From an uncultured Lachnospiraceae bacterium (lineage in GTDB: Bacteria; Bacillota; Clostridia; Lachnospirales; Lachnospiraceae), in contig CADCII010000011.1 in assembly GCA_902801515.1 (NCBI GenBank), positions 21,319 to 85,318 of the forward strand: a stretch of 64,000 nt of DNA, in the 5' to 3' direction. The position numbers were made by a program, and so were the translations under genes. Every line of letters starts with the position of its first letter. Within the stretch, counting starts at the first letter, position 1. The notes under the pieces are model-generated. The model did no database searches, had not been told where the DNA came from, and saw only the letters and a list, made by a program, of their open reading frames with translations. This document shows, in pieces, positions 11,601 through 26,600 of the stretch.

Positions 11601-14600
11601 GTACAGATCACTGTCAAGATCCGCTTTGATGTCAACCGTACCGTATACCGCCTCAACTGTCGTATTGTCTCCAACCGTTGTCTTGATGTCACCGTTATAA
11701 ATGATGTAGGACTTCGGGTCGCCGCCGGTCAGGTCTTCAAACGAAGCCGAGACGCCTGTCGAGTTGGTGCTGATGGTATCTTCAGCGTCTGCCTTTACAG
11801 TGATGTTCCCCTGTCTGGAGATCATCGTTACGTTGTCTCCGACCTCCGCAGAGATATATCTCTCGGTAATCTCATCTTTCGCCTGGAGCTGGCCTACCGA
11901 TGCAAGGGAAACGCTGCCCATCTTGATGCCGGAATCCAGATCGAGGCCAGAATGGGCAAGAACATTGATGTCGCCCCACGCAAGCAGATGCGCGTCGTCC
12001 ATGACATATGCCCTGACATTCTGGCTGTCCACTTTATTGGTCGCGTAGGAGAAGTCTCCACCGACGAATCCGGCATTGTAAACCTCAATATCTGAATTCT
12101 CCCTGATCACATCATTGGCCTCAACATTGATATCCATATAGGATGTGACATCTCCGCCGATGTATGCCTGTGTATCAGTCTTGCCGGTCTTTGTGCCAAC
12201 TATGTACACGCCCAGATGCCTTCCGCTGAGCTGTATGGTAAGCGGAAGCTCTGTCTTCACGATGATCTCCGCATCTGCCTTGACATTCACACTGTGCATG
12301 TCATTGGATGCATCTGCTCCCAGCGCCGTGACCCTGGTGTTCTTGCCGATATATGCTTTTGTTACTTTACCTTCCTCTGTCTCTTCAGTGACTTCTGAGG
12401 AATCTTCTTCGGAATCTTCCTTTGCATGAGCGGCCTTTCCTGAAAGGACCACCGCGTTTGCCACATCCAGGCTAACCTTCAGAAGAGGAAGTTTCCCGAT
12501 CGCCGTAACTGTCTCCTTGCTGGTCGCAAGTACGTCAACTCTCATGGCAGTCACTTCGCTGATCTTTCCGTCATCTGCGTCAATGTAGGAAATGACCGTG
12601 TCGAAGGCATCGGTGTTAACCACGATGACTGCAAGGCTCTCGAGAGATGCCTCTACCGTCGGTGCCAGAGCCTCTGCGGTTGTTGTGCTGTCGGTAGATG
12701 CGTTTACTTCCACCTTACCCTTCTGCGCGTTGACGGATGCGTTATCGATATAAGCTTTATTGGTTGTCGTGGAGTCCGCGTTCACGGATGTGACCTTGGC
12801 GCCGAGGAGACTGACTTCAACGCCTCCGCTGGCTCCGGTCTGCGCATGGCTGACCGGTTTCAGGTCACCTGTGACGGTGACGCTGCCGCCTGTGCTTGTG
12901 ACATCAACTCCGCTTATGAAGGTTGTCTGCGTCGCGGTCACATGCGCGTTGCTGACATTCGACGCAACCGTGATGCCTTCTGCCTTGAACTCCACACCGT
13001 TAATCTTTGCGTAGGCTTTGACATCCTGCGACTTATTCTCGACCTTGACGTCTCCGCCCGCCGTGATGGTCCCGGTACCGCTGATTGACGCGGTTGCCGT
13101 GGTATCTACCGTTGCGTCCGCCGAGTTGTCTTCGACGGATCCCAGCTTGACACTGACGCCTCCTGCAGACGGAGTGACTTCGACATCCGCCTTGCCGTTC
13201 CAGGTGTTCGTCACTTCTATGGTGCCGTCTGCTTCTACACAGCCGCTGTTCTCAAGCGATGCTCCGAAGTTGCCCTCTGCGCTGGAGATCCCGATCATCG
13301 TGCCGAAGCCGACCAGCGTTACGGAGATGCACTCGGCGCCTGCCTTTGCATAAGAGTCTGCAGTGTTGGAAACTTTGATATTGCCATTTACCATCAGGTC
13401 TTTCGCCTGTACCTTCGCATAAGAGGATGCATCTGCGACAGCATCTGCCGCGTTTACATCTTCGGATGCCAGACCTGCGGTAGCTGAGAAGATATAAGAC
13501 TCAGCCATGGTGACCGGTGTGATTGTCTTATTCTCGGTTCTCTTGTTACTGCCGTCCTCATCCGCGTTTTCAAATGCCAGGATGATCGGGTTGCCTTTCG
13601 TTCCATTCTGGTTCTGGGTGGAGACAACGTTCAGGCTGCCTGCTGTCACAGAAGTCTCACCGAAGACTTCCGCAACCTGTTCACTCTTGAGCTGTGCCAG
13701 AGCAGCGGCAACATTCGCGGTAGCGACTCCGGCCGATCCGTTGATGATGATGCCGTATGCCTTGGTCCTGCCGTCTGCCGTTACATCCAGATCCGCTCCT
13801 GCACTGAGCATTCCGCCTGCGCCGCCTGCCGCTGCCACGTTCCTGGCTTCGTTCAGGGCGACTGAGAAGTTGACAGCCACAGCAACTGCGCCGACTGTTC
13901 CGGATATGATGGTCGTCAGGGCTTCTGTGTCATACGGTGTATCGTCTTCAGTTCCTGCCGCGGTGACTTTGATGTCTCCGTCAGCAGATATGTCTCCGCC
14001 CTTCGTATCGATCAGCGCCATGTTGGTGCTCTCGATCCGGGCAAGTCCGACGTTTGATCCGACGCCTACAAAGCCGCCGGTCAGCGCGCTACTGGTTACG
14101 GTAGTGTCGCCCTTCATGCCGGCGTACACTGTGATATCTCCGGACGCGTCGATATTCGCGCCCTTAATGGAAGCCATGTTCTCAGCCTTATTGAAGCCAA
14201 GAGCAACCGCTCCGTTCACTCCTGCAAAACCGCCGCCTGCCAGGTTGACGCCAAATACATTGGTCTCGCCGGTCAGTCTGGAATCTACCGTTACATCATG
14301 GGCCTTGATGCTGCCTGTAACGGTTCCGCTCTGCGAAGCGCTGCCATCCAGTCTTGCGTCTGCGTCTTCTGTTGTCGGTTCACTTCCGATATAAGCCTTC
14401 AGTGTCGGTCTGTTGACTGCGACCGATACGGATACGCCTACACCTGCCGCTCCGCCGCCTGCGGCGCTTGCGATAACAGTTCTTGCATCCGCCTTGAGGT
14501 CAGCGTCCACAAGGACATCTGCATCCTCAGAATCCACTACTACATTCGGTCCGATGGATGCCTGGAAATCACTGCGGTTCACTGCCACTGCGACAGAGCC

Positions 14601-17600
14601 CGTAACTCCTGCGATCCCTCCGCCTGCAACTGCGCCGCAGATCGAGGTGGCATTGGTAACGCCGCCCGCATTGACATGGATCTGACCGGTCACGTTATTG
14701 ATCTGTGCGCTGTCGCTGATCGAAGCGTCCGTATCCGACTCCGCATAAGTCACTGCGATCGGTACCGCCACGCCTGCTGCCCCGCCGCCTGCTGCCGAGA
14801 TAGTCGCCGTGAGGACCGTGCCGTACTCGGTACGTCCCTTTACTTCCACATTGGCCGCGCCATTGATGGTTCCGGACATACGGGCCTGCGTTCTATTCAG
14901 CAGGTTCAGGGAAGCTGCTGTCACAGATACGCCTGCTGCCCCGCCGCCTGCTGCCGTAACGCCGATCAGGAGGATCGTGGAAGTGTCACTCTGTGCCGCG
15001 GAATTGCCGGAATCCTGCTTCTTCAGCTTTGCTTCCGCTTCACTCGTTGACAGTGCATTGCCGCTGTCATCCTTGGAACCGGTGAATTCCAGTTCCGGTT
15101 TCTCTGTTTCGTTCGCTCCGGACACTGCCTTGACAACTACATCGCCCTGAGCGGTGATTGTTACATATTCGTCAACAATTGCCTGCACGTTGGAGTACAG
15201 GATCGCTACGCTGACACCTACGCCTACGCCGGCGGCTCCGCCGCCTGCGACGTTTCCGCTGACTACGTAGGAACTGAGCATGTCATTGGATGTAACGTTT
15301 ACATTGCGTCCGGCTGTCAGGGTACTTCCTGTGGTCACATGTGCCGTGGTCGCGTCTTCCAGCGCGACTCCGTCTATAACAGCGCTCTTCTTCTCGCCAT
15401 TACGCTGGATACCATCCGATACCGAATCGTAGGTATCATCATTCATGTTGCCGGAACCGCCGTTCTTCTTATCCTGGCCGTAGCCATCATAGTCGATGCT
15501 GCCGCCATTGTCGGCTGTGCCCTGGGCGGAAGATCCGTCACTTGCCAGGAGATCTCCCATGTCCTCCTTCGGCTTGTATCCAAGAGCTGCCTTGTTGCCC
15601 TGCGCAAATGCGCCGTCGGTTTGTGCCTGCGGGTCGACGGACTTGTTGTCGCCGTCCTGCACGTAGATGGCGTTGTGCGCGTCATCCGAGAGCAGAGAAC
15701 CTGCCACGATGACGATCACACTTGCAGCTACGCCTGCAGCTCCGCCTGCTCCGACGGTCAGGGTGTAGCCCTGTACCAGACGATCCGAGGATGCGTTGAC
15801 CAGAATGTCGCGTCCTGCTGTGATGGTGTTACCCTGGCCGATCTCGGCAGAAACGGTATTGTAGGATACGGTCACCAGTCCAGATACTGCCACGCCTGCA
15901 GCTCCGCCGCCTGCGATGGTTCCTACGATTGCGATCAGATCATAATCATCATCCGCGATGACAGCTACGTCGCTCTCGCTTCCATTGGTGTCGATTGTTA
16001 CGTTCGCCTCGGTATATGCCTTGGTAACGACCTTGGTTACGACAACATCGAGCATACCGCCGACTCCGGCAGCACCGGCGCCTGCGATTCCGATGCCGTC
16101 ACCGGTCACCAGTTCCTTGGAGTCTGCTTCGATATTGACTTTGCCTGCTGCGTAGATCTTGCTGTTCGCCTTCACATAGCTGATTGTCTCATTATAGAAA
16201 TATGTGACGATCGCCGCAGCGCCGACTGCCGCTGTTCCAGAGCCTGCGACCACTGCCGCTACATTGACCAGAAGACTGTCAGAATCAGCTTTCACTGTTA
16301 CATTACGGACTCTGTTGTTCTCTGCCCCGACGGTTCCTCCAAGAACCGCATTGGTCTTATTCTGGAATACCAGTGCGTTCGCACTTGAAGCAACGCCAAC
16401 GGCGCCGCTTGCGCCAAGGCCCAGTGCGAAGAGTACTACGTCATCATGTGCAGTTGCTGTTACGTTTACATCACCAGGTGTGTTGATCACAACACTGTCT
16501 GCTGCGGTTGCATTGACTTCCTTGGAGAAGACATTGACTACGACTGTTGCGCCTACGCCGACATTGCCTGCCGCCGAAAGAGCACCGGCCACGTTGACCA
16601 GGTCTGTGTCGTCATCAGCTTCCACAGTGACTTCTGGGTGTGAGCAGTCATCATCGGAAGATCCGGCAACTGCCTTTGCCGTCATGGTTACATGTTCTCT
16701 TGCTGCTGCGTTTGTCTTGTTGCTCACAACCAGTGTATTGACAACGCCTGTTCCTGCGCCTTCAAGACCGCCTGCCGCCGCGATGGATACCAGTGTGATA
16801 TCTTCCCTGCCATTCGCAGATACGATAATTCCATGCCTGCGCTCTTCACGGTTCGGGGTCTGAATGCCTGTCGTGACTCCCTGAGCGACGGTGATGCCGC
16901 CTGCGATCAGCTCTGCCCAGTCACCGACGATCGCGTCGATCGTATTATTGAGAACTGCAGTATCGAGATTCACACCTACGCCTGTGGAACCAACCGCAAT
17001 ACCGCCGGCCACAATCACTACATTGGACTGCAGATCTGCGATCACGCCGATGCTGTCGCCTGCGGTGACCTTAAGATGATTCGCCTGGGTTCCTCCCTGG
17101 TATTCTCCCTCAACCTCTTCGATTCCGGCAAGAGTACGGACTTTGCTGTTGCTTACGATGACCGGGATCAGTCCGGTCGCACCGAGGTTGGTGGAAGCTG
17201 CCAACGCACCGAGTGCCAGGAGAACCTTCTCATCTCCTGCGGTCTGAATCAGTACATTTCCATTTGTTGCAGTGATCTGTGCTCCGTTCGCGATCTTAAC
17301 AAGTACATCTCTTCCCAGTACGTTCACTACTACGGCAGCACCGACTGCTGCTGTGTTTCCTATAGAGATCGCTGCGTTGATCTGATACAGTCTCGTGTTG
17401 GAATCTGCTGTGATGGTCACGTTACCGGTTGCTGTTGCCTTGACCTTGCCGAGTACGACCTGTGTCTGTGCATTGTCAATTAAGACACTGACAACACCTG
17501 ATATCGCTTCCTTCCCGTTGGATGCCGACGCGCTTGCGAGCACGCTGATCAGACGTTCTGTTGTATCTGCCTTGAGCGCCATATCCTTGCCGGCTGTGAG

Positions 17601-20600
17601 TGTAACTCCGTCGCCGACTGTAATATTTGCTTCACTGTCACTGATGGTGACGTTCAGTGTACCTGCACCTGCGATACCACCCATTGTCAGTGCGACGCTT
17701 GCCGCAACAAGGACTGTATCGTTGTCCTGCGTGGACAGGATGTCCAGATTGCCGTCCGCCTTGATGGATGCGGAATCTTTTACCTCTGCATCTGCAGTGG
17801 TCAGAAGGACAACTCCGCCAAGGTTTGCTCCGACGGTCGCCTGCCCACCGCCTCCGGTTGCTGCTCCTGCCACTGTGATATCCAGGATATCCGTTGCGGA
17901 AGAAGCGGACTGATGATAGTCGCCGCCAGCCTTGATGTCTGCACCATTGCCAACTTCGCTGCGTACTTCGTCTTCGTCATAGAGGAAGCTCAGAACGGCT
18001 CCGACGCCCATCTTCGAATTCGATACGGAGAGACCGCCTGCGATGACTCTCACATTGGTCTCGCTGGACGCATCGTTTTTCATCTCGCCCGTCAGATCGA
18101 TCTTTACGGAATCGCCGACGGAAGAGAGTACTTCGTCGAACAGAAATGCCATCGCGAAGGAACCTGCCACGGTGAAATCACCGGTGCCGGGTGAAACTGC
18201 GCCGGAGATCGACTCCACGTACAGATTGACGGAGGACAGGAAGTTCAGCAGCTTCACCGTATCCATGATGCGGTCTGTGCTGGTGTTGACTGATACTTCA
18301 TACTTCGCATCTGTACCGGATCCGGATCTCTTCAGGTGGATGATTCCCTGATCATCCTTATCGACATCCTCTTCTGATCTGGTGATGATCTTGTCTACTC
18401 CGAATGCTACTGAGAAGTCATCCATGGATACGGATTTCTTCTCAGCATGCAGATCCAGAGACTTACCTGTGACGCTGACATTATCTTTCAGCTGGGCTGT
18501 CACGACGTTATATCCGTAAATGAATGCGAACGAAGCGCCGACGCCCTGCTTCGCACCGTGCGCCGCGATCATGACGCCGCCTGCACGGACTGCCAGCTTG
18601 CTCTTGTCTTCTGCTGTCACGCTGACAGCTTCTTCATTGTTCTCTCCGCCCTTGATCTCAGTCCAGTCTCCGACGATGGTCTTCGTCTGGGCTCTGGATG
18701 TCAGTACGGATACCGCACCCGCGATTGCTGTCTTGGCACTTCCGGAGACACTGCCTGCAAGAGACTGTACTCCGAGAAGACCCTTGTACTCGCCATCCAT
18801 GTTCTGAGACAGCTCCGATGCGATCTTCACTTCCTCAGTACCGACCAGTACTACATGATCTGTCTGTGTGCCGTCTTTGATGAACACGAGTGCCTTGTCA
18901 TTGTTGACTGCAACACCAATGCCGAGCGCTACGGTCGTGTCCGCTTTTCCGAGCGTCATGGAGACGCCGGTGCCGGTCGTCGTATAGTTGGCATCATTGT
19001 CAGCCATGATGACAAGTTTTCTTGCGCTCACATTGCCGTTAATCTCTGTCTTGGCAACGTGATTGGTGATGTTGATTCCAAGCGCGGCTGCTGCCTGGAT
19101 CGGCTTGCTCTCGGACTTGTCTGTCTCAGCGCGATTTCCCTTTCCGCCTGTGACATCCGTTCCGGAGCCGCCGGAAACCGTTGAATTCGCCTTATCTGCT
19201 GCATCCCCGACCTTCGAGCCGTCGCCGGTGCTCTCAGTGGAGACGTTCTGGCTGTTCAGAATATTGAAGGATGTTGACTGGTTGTTATCCACCTCCTGGC
19301 GGTCAGCCGGATTGGAGGACTGGCTGCTGTTGTTCTTATTTTCCTTCAGTTTGTCATTGATCTTGGTTGCTGTCTTGTTATTCTCGTTGCCCTTCTTGGT
19401 CTCCGCTTCACCGGACTTAAACATCTCACCGCTGAGGAACTTGTTGACCTTATCAGTTCCACTAGAGATGCTGGTCTTGATCTTCGTCAGATAACGCGCA
19501 ACGTCTGCGCCCATAGCGGATGCAAATGCTGTTGAGTCATCTTCATCGTAGGTATAAGACTTCAGTGTCGCGTCACCGGTTGCGGTCACAGAGCCATCAA
19601 GCACCACATTGACATCGCTGTCTGCGATATTCAGAACTACCGTGGCGCCGACTGCTGTCTGTCCGCCTACCGCATATGCGCTGGACTGAGCAACGCTCTT
19701 GTTCTTCTCGGTTGCGAGCAGGTTGAAATCGCCTGCTGTGTCAGGCTTTGTCTCTTCCTCGGTATTTCCATCGCCTGTTTCCGTAGTTGCTGCAGGAGCC
19801 TTGACACCAGTTGTGGTGATCGTGGTTCCCTTGCCAACATATGCCTTGACATCATTGAGGGTGATGCCGATCGACAGGGATGCGTCTACAGATACATCCT
19901 TCGGATCTCCCGCATCATCTTCTTCGTCATTGGAAAGCGGATCGGTACCCGCAACAGAAGCGGTTACACGATTCAGCTCGGATGTGGAAGTGATATCAAC
20001 GCTCTTGCCCTTGACGGTTCTTCCTTCTCCGATGCCTGCTTCCGTATCAAGGTTGATGATATCCAGCGCAAATGCAGCGCCGACACCGACCGTCTTTCCG
20101 TTCCTGGACTTAGCTTCTTCCTCTGTGGGAGGATTCGGGTCCTTCTCGAACTCTGCGTATACGGTAACATCCGCATTCGGCATATAGAAGGAGTAGAGTC
20201 CGTTCGCTGCGTTCTCCGCAGTAACGATCTGTACTTCCTGTTCGGTGCCTTCTGCAGTGTACTTGAATTTCAGTGAACCATCTTTCAGACGGTATCCAAC
20301 TGCCGGAGTAACATGTACGGTTACCTTGTCTCCCCACTTGGACTTGGAGGTCTGCTCCTTCTCATCTGTCTCGGAAGGAGTTGTGAATGTCACTTTGGAG
20401 CGTTCCGGATTCTGATAATCATATTCAGCTGTCTGAGACGGATCGACGATGGAGGCGCTGATGTTTCTGGGAACCTCCTTATAAGTGACCTTGACAGTAA
20501 CGGTCTCGCCTTCCTTCAGTGTCGGAAGCGTGAAAGTATATACGCTCTTGTCTGCATTGGCTGTTGCGTCAACTTTCTTCTCACCCTTGGTGGTAAAGAC

Positions 20601-23600
20601 TTTGATCTCATCGATCTCATAGCCTTCCATCGGTTTGATGTTGACAGTAACGTTCTTGCCATTGATCTTGACTTCCGGAGTTCCGCCCTTTGTCGCCGCA
20701 AGAACGACCTTCTTATCGATCGTCTGCTCTTCCTGGTCATTCTCGGATCCGCTCTTGGAATCCTTGTCGCTCAGGTTCTTATCAGCGGAGCCGTCATCCT
20801 TGACTGCTGCGGTGCCGGTCGTCTCCTGACGGGTGTTGTTCTTCGCGTCAATGTTGATATCGCCTCCTGCGGTCACTTCCTTCTGGGCAGAATCGATATA
20901 AGCCTTGACATCACCATTGATAACAGCGATTGCGATGCTTCCTGCCACGCCGACATCGGAAGCGCCTGCTCCTGCAATCGCCTCTGTCTTGAATGTGTTG
21001 GCCGGAGACTCGTCTTCCTTCTTCACAGTGATCCAGTCTGCCAGGCAGTCGATCATAGCTGTGGAGATGGTGCGCGCCGCGTACTCTTTCACCTTCGACG
21101 CGTCGACCTCTTTGATCTTCTCCTTGACACTGTCCCAAAGTTTCTTGGAATTCTCCTTCAGAGCTTTGTAGACATTGTTGGAGATCTGCTGTACGACCAG
21201 ATCCTTGTAGGTATCAAAATCTTTCTCTTTGAGCTTACTCAGATCATATTTCTCAAGAGGAGTACCCTTGATCAGTTCCTCAAGCGGAGCGGTTGTCAAC
21301 GTTTCTGCCAGCTGCTCCAGCAGAGAATCCAGATGCTTCTTCAGCGTATCGTTAAACGCGATGTCATACATTTTCATCGCCTCGGCGGCTTTCTTCATGT
21401 ACTCGACAGTCTTGTCTTTGATGAATTCCTTGACGCCTTCGGCCTTGGTGAAATCGTATTCTTTCTTCTCTTCTTCCTTGCCGTCCTCTGAATCCTTCTT
21501 CTCTTCCTTCTTCTCCTCTTCCGGAAGCGATGCCTTGACGGTGATGTTTCCGCCGGCCTTCAGAGCCGCCTGATCCACATGGGCAAGATTTTTATAGGAA
21601 GCGATGTTCAGAGCAACTGCTGCACCGACGCCTGTCTTGGCACCTGTTGCGGAAGCATTGGCTGTCACGGTAACTTCTACTTTCTGGGTAGAAGTTACTT
21701 CGATATTCTCATCTGTCTCGCTGGTGAAATCGCCTGCGATGTAAGACTCGACCTCATTGCTGAAGATGCTGAGGTTGAATGCTGCCGCTACCTGGAGATT
21801 GCCTTCACTGGTTTCGGCTGTCTGTCTGTTTTCTCTCTTGTTGCTGATGGTGTTCGGAGCAATATTGCTCATGCCGGTGCTGCCGGCAATCTTCGCGGCA
21901 CCATCAAGTCCCTTGTCTGCCTGTTTGTCCGAGTCGCCTTTGTCCGACCCCCCGTCCCCGTCTGAAGAACTGTCATCCGAAGAACTCTCTTTCTTCTTGC
22001 CCGGGGCACCCTTCGATCCGGACCTCGCGGTGGACTTCACGGTGCTCATTCCTTTCGCATTGACTTTCAGGTTCTTCGACTTGGAGCCGCGCATCATCTT
22101 CGCCCTGGAGCTGTCATTGAAGACAGATATAACAGGGGCGATACCTACACCGACGCTGCCGCCGGCTGCTGCCGCATTGGTTCCTACTTCACGTGTAATG
22201 TCGCTGTCTGCGGATACGATGATGTCTCCGCCTGCAACGATGGTCTGCTGCGGTGCACTCACAGGAGCTGCTCCGATGTATGCCTCTGTCTTGATACCGG
22301 ATACATGCACGTTCAGAGCCGGGCTGACGGATGTTCCGCCTGCGCTTCCGGCCGATGCTGTGGAGGTGTCTTTTGCCTTCTGTTTCGCGGAAACGGTCAC
22401 ATCCTTGAAGCTTCCTGCCTCGAGGGTTGTATCTCCGGTTTCCTCATCTACGGTCTTCTTAACAGCTGCAATCTCGGTATCTTCCTGGATTGCCGCGATG
22501 ACCTCGGCACCGGTAACCGCTACCAGGATACCTGCGCCGACGCCGGTTGACTTAGCCTGCGTATCTTTGCTCTTGCTTGCATCTGCTTCTGTGCTGAAGG
22601 ATTCTTCCGACTCAGCACTGACCTTCAGATCACCGCCGTCTGCTACCGTGATCTTCGCATTCTTCATAATGAATGCCTTGGTCTTATCGGATGCAACATG
22701 AACGGTAAGAGCGCCGCCTGCTCCGATGTCACCCTTGCTGTATCCTGCAGCGGATCTCGCCGTGGATGTAACTGGTGTATCACCTGCCTTGGAGTTTGCA
22801 GTCACTTCAACAGAACCTGCCTCAATCGTGCCCTTGCGGATGATTGCCAGGTTAGTATGCTTCGTCACGGATACATTGATAGCAACGCCAAGCGATGTGC
22901 TGGTGTTCAGCCCTGCGGTCTCTGCGTCTTCCACGATGAACTTGCCGGTCACGACGAGTGCGATATCGGTTGCACTCCAGATGCCCTTGACTTTGCTGAG
23001 GTCATATACATATTCGCCGCTGTCATTTTTCTCAACGTCGAATACGTCTTCTGTCTCCTCACCATCCTTCTTGTATGTAAACTTCAGCTGTACTTTGTCC
23101 GCCTTGTATCCCTTATCCGGTGTGACATTCAGCGTCAGCTTGTCAGTGTTCCTGACACTGCTCGGAGCGGAGATCGTTCCGTGAACATCCGTATCTCCCT
23201 GAGCCGCCGCGACTTCAATGGAAACCGGAATCGCGTTGGGATCCTGTGTCTGTACTGTAGAGACGATCAGGATCATACCCTCTTTCAGAAGTTCTGTCGG
23301 GACGTTGACTGTCGCCTTTCCGCCGGAGATAACGATCTTATTCGACTCCAGTTCTCCGTACGTATCTGAATAATCAACCTCCGGAGTGGTCTCGGTAAAG
23401 TCGAGCGGCACATAGCCGTAGGTTACAGTGACCTTATCGAATGTCTGGCTGTTGGAAACCGGACTGACTGTGAAACTCTTTCCGTCTTCCGTACGGTCTA
23501 CATCGATCGTGATCTTGTCCTTGCTGTCCGCTGCCTTATAGACTGCATAACCCGTCTGGTCAAACTCCACAAGAATTGTGACATTCTTTGCCGGGATCCT

Positions 23601-26600
23601 GAATACAAATTTGCCGTCAGATCCCTTCTCGACCTGAGTCTTGTGTCCTTCGGACAGGTAATAGACTGCTTTGACTCTCTGGCCTTCATTGGGCGTTGCA
23701 GTAACTGTGACCTTGTCCCCGCACTTTGCCTTGTCGGAAGAGAATGAAACAGTTCCTTTTGTGGTATCTGTCGCGGAGTCTTTGCTGACCGTATACTCGA
23801 TGCCCTCAAACTCAGCGATGATACGGAAACTCCTTGACAGAAGCTTCTTATTCTGATCGCCGGGCAGATACCAGACACCCGGACTGTTCTCGTTCTTTAC
23901 CAGAGCTACAGTTCTCTTCTCGATCTTGCCGCCCTTGTCTGTGGAAACCTCAGCCTTGAGACTTCCCTCCTTCAGTTTAAATCCTTCGTCCGGAGTGACC
24001 CTGACAGCAACTGTATCAGAACTCTCCTGGGATTCGAATCCTACCTGACCGTTTTTAGTTGTTCCGATCACAACAGAGCCCTGAATCTGCTCACCGTATA
24101 CTTCATCCTCGAACTTGTCAGAAGTCGGGTCGTCCTTCTTGTCCTTATCGTCCTTTTTGGCCTCATGCGGTTCGACGCCGGCCGCATTGGCATTGGATTC
24201 GGCTTTGGTGCTGGCATCCGCCGTCACACTCAGCTTGCCGCCGCAGGTGATCTTGCCGTTGGTGTCGATGACTGCTTCATTGTCATTCAGTACGACACTG
24301 ACAGCAAGTGCACCCGTCACCTGACAAGTCGTCTTGGCGTTCGGGTCATTGCTGCGCTCCGGCTTCCCTGCCGGCTTCTTTTTAAACGAAGCGTCAAACG
24401 TCAGTTCTTCGCCTTCTTCCACTTCAGGCATCGTGAACTTGTACTGTCCGGAAGATGTCCTCGCGATCGTGTAGCGGATCTTCTTGCCTGCTGCATTCTT
24501 ATAGAGTGCGCGGAGCGTACCTTCCTCAAGCTCATAGCCATCTGCAGGATTGATCGTCAAAGTGATCGTATCCCCTGCATTCGCCTTCTCGTGATCAGAC
24601 AGGATCGAGCCGACTGACGTCGGATTCTCTCCTTCGGTCTTGTCTTCTGACTCGAAGTTTTTAATAGTGATGGTGCCTTCGGTCACCGGATCGGTCGGAG
24701 TCCCGCTGCCGGAAGCACTGTCAGTACCGGACGTGCCTTCGTTGAACAGGTCTTCGAGACCCATGGTCTCCTCATCATCGTTTTGCCCCTCACCATCACC
24801 AAACAGATCCGCGAGACCATTGTCGTCATCATCATCTCCGGATGCTGAGGAATCCTCGACGAATTCTGCTTTCAGCGTAACCGCCGCTGAAGGCATCTCG
24901 AAGGTATACTTCCCGTCATTCGCAGTGATGGTCTTCTCAACGGCCTTGGAAGCTCCGGCCGGAATATAGGAATAAGTAAGCTTGCTGAGCTTGTATCCCT
25001 TATTCGGAGTGACCTTGACAGTCACTACGTTTCCGACTTCTTCCTTGGTCTTGACAGACAGGACGCCGTGTTCAGTTGGCTTGGCGGTAATGGTATTGCC
25101 GCTGCTTCCTGTCACTCTGCCAAGGGCTTTGTCCAGAAGGCCGGACGCGTAATTGTATGCCTTGGCATCGACCCCGTCTCCTTCCTTCTTCTTGCCCGAG
25201 CAGAAATCCTTCACGGTGGTGATAACGTTCTTGACCTTGTCAAAGATCTCTGAGAGCTTTGACTCTGTCTCGGTCTGCGTATCAGCCTCACCCGTCTCGG
25301 AAGTGGCGTTGGTCTTCACTTCCTGCGTACTGGAAGAATGGACGGTGATGTCTTTTGCAGCGGTCAGATTCGCGCTCTCTCCGACAGTCGCGTCCACATC
25401 CTGGATCGCAACGTTGATCGCAAAGAATCCGCCGAACTGGAAGGATGAGGTATCTTCTTCTTCCTCCTCATCGTCATCATCGTCATCGTCTTCACCGTCT
25501 GCTTTTGATTCCTTTGCTGACTCTGTAACAGCAGTCATGGAACCGATCGCTTCAGCTGTGATGCTTCCCTCTCTGGAAGTCACATCTCCATTGACCGTCA
25601 CATGGGAATCATTCAGCGGAACGGCAACTGCCAGCGAGAACGGAAGAGCTCCGACCGTCGCGACGGTGGTCATCTTCAGCTGGGAATTGCTGGTAAGCTT
25701 CACATCCTCTGTTCCTGTGACGGAACCGGACGTACCCAGCGTTACCCTGGCGGAAGTGACTGCAACGTCAACAGCAAGCGGGATATAGATCTTCCTCAGA
25801 AGATCATTGGTCGCTGTCATAGTTGCCTTGGATGAAGCTGCCACTTCTACAGCTCCTCCCGCGTCAATACTGCCATCGATATCAATGAACGCGCTTCCGA
25901 TCTTGACATTGACGGCGTTGGCACCCGAGAATGGAATAATACCGCTGCCCTGCAGAGACGATGCTTTCAGCTGCACATCTCCGGCAGTCCGGATATTCGC
26001 TCCCTCCTTCACATCGATACTTGCCGTGGTCTTAAAGTCGAACAGGGAGAATGTATCATCTTCTCCGAGATCGAGTCCATCCACGACCCACTCGGGAAGC
26101 TTGATACCGTCAGTATCCACAGCATTCACGATCAGGTTATTGGCAAGAATCTCGCCTGCAAGATCAATCTTCATACCCTCGATACGAAGATTTGCCTTAC
26201 CTGCATTGACATTGCCGACCGTGAACTTGCCATCATTGGATTCGTCGATCTCCGTAGCGTTCTCATCCGGCTCTTCTGCAATGATCAGAGAGTTCATGAT
26301 ACCGTTTCCGACCTTCAGCGTCAGCTCAGCGAAATCATCGACCGGGCTGTACTTGAAGTCGGTGAAACTGGCATTGGTAAATTCATTATTCTTATTTTCC
26401 TCTGTCAGCTCGATGGTATTCTTTCCGGACAGTTCATCAGAGAATCTGTTGACGCCTTCGGTCGTAACTTTAAGCGTTCCGGTATTGTCGTCATCATCAT
26501 CTTTCGCGGTAAAGGTAAATGAACCCTTCTTATCCGCTTCCGTATAAGTACCGGTAGCAGAGCGTCCGTCAATGCTTCCGGTAAGATGAAGTCTGCCGCC

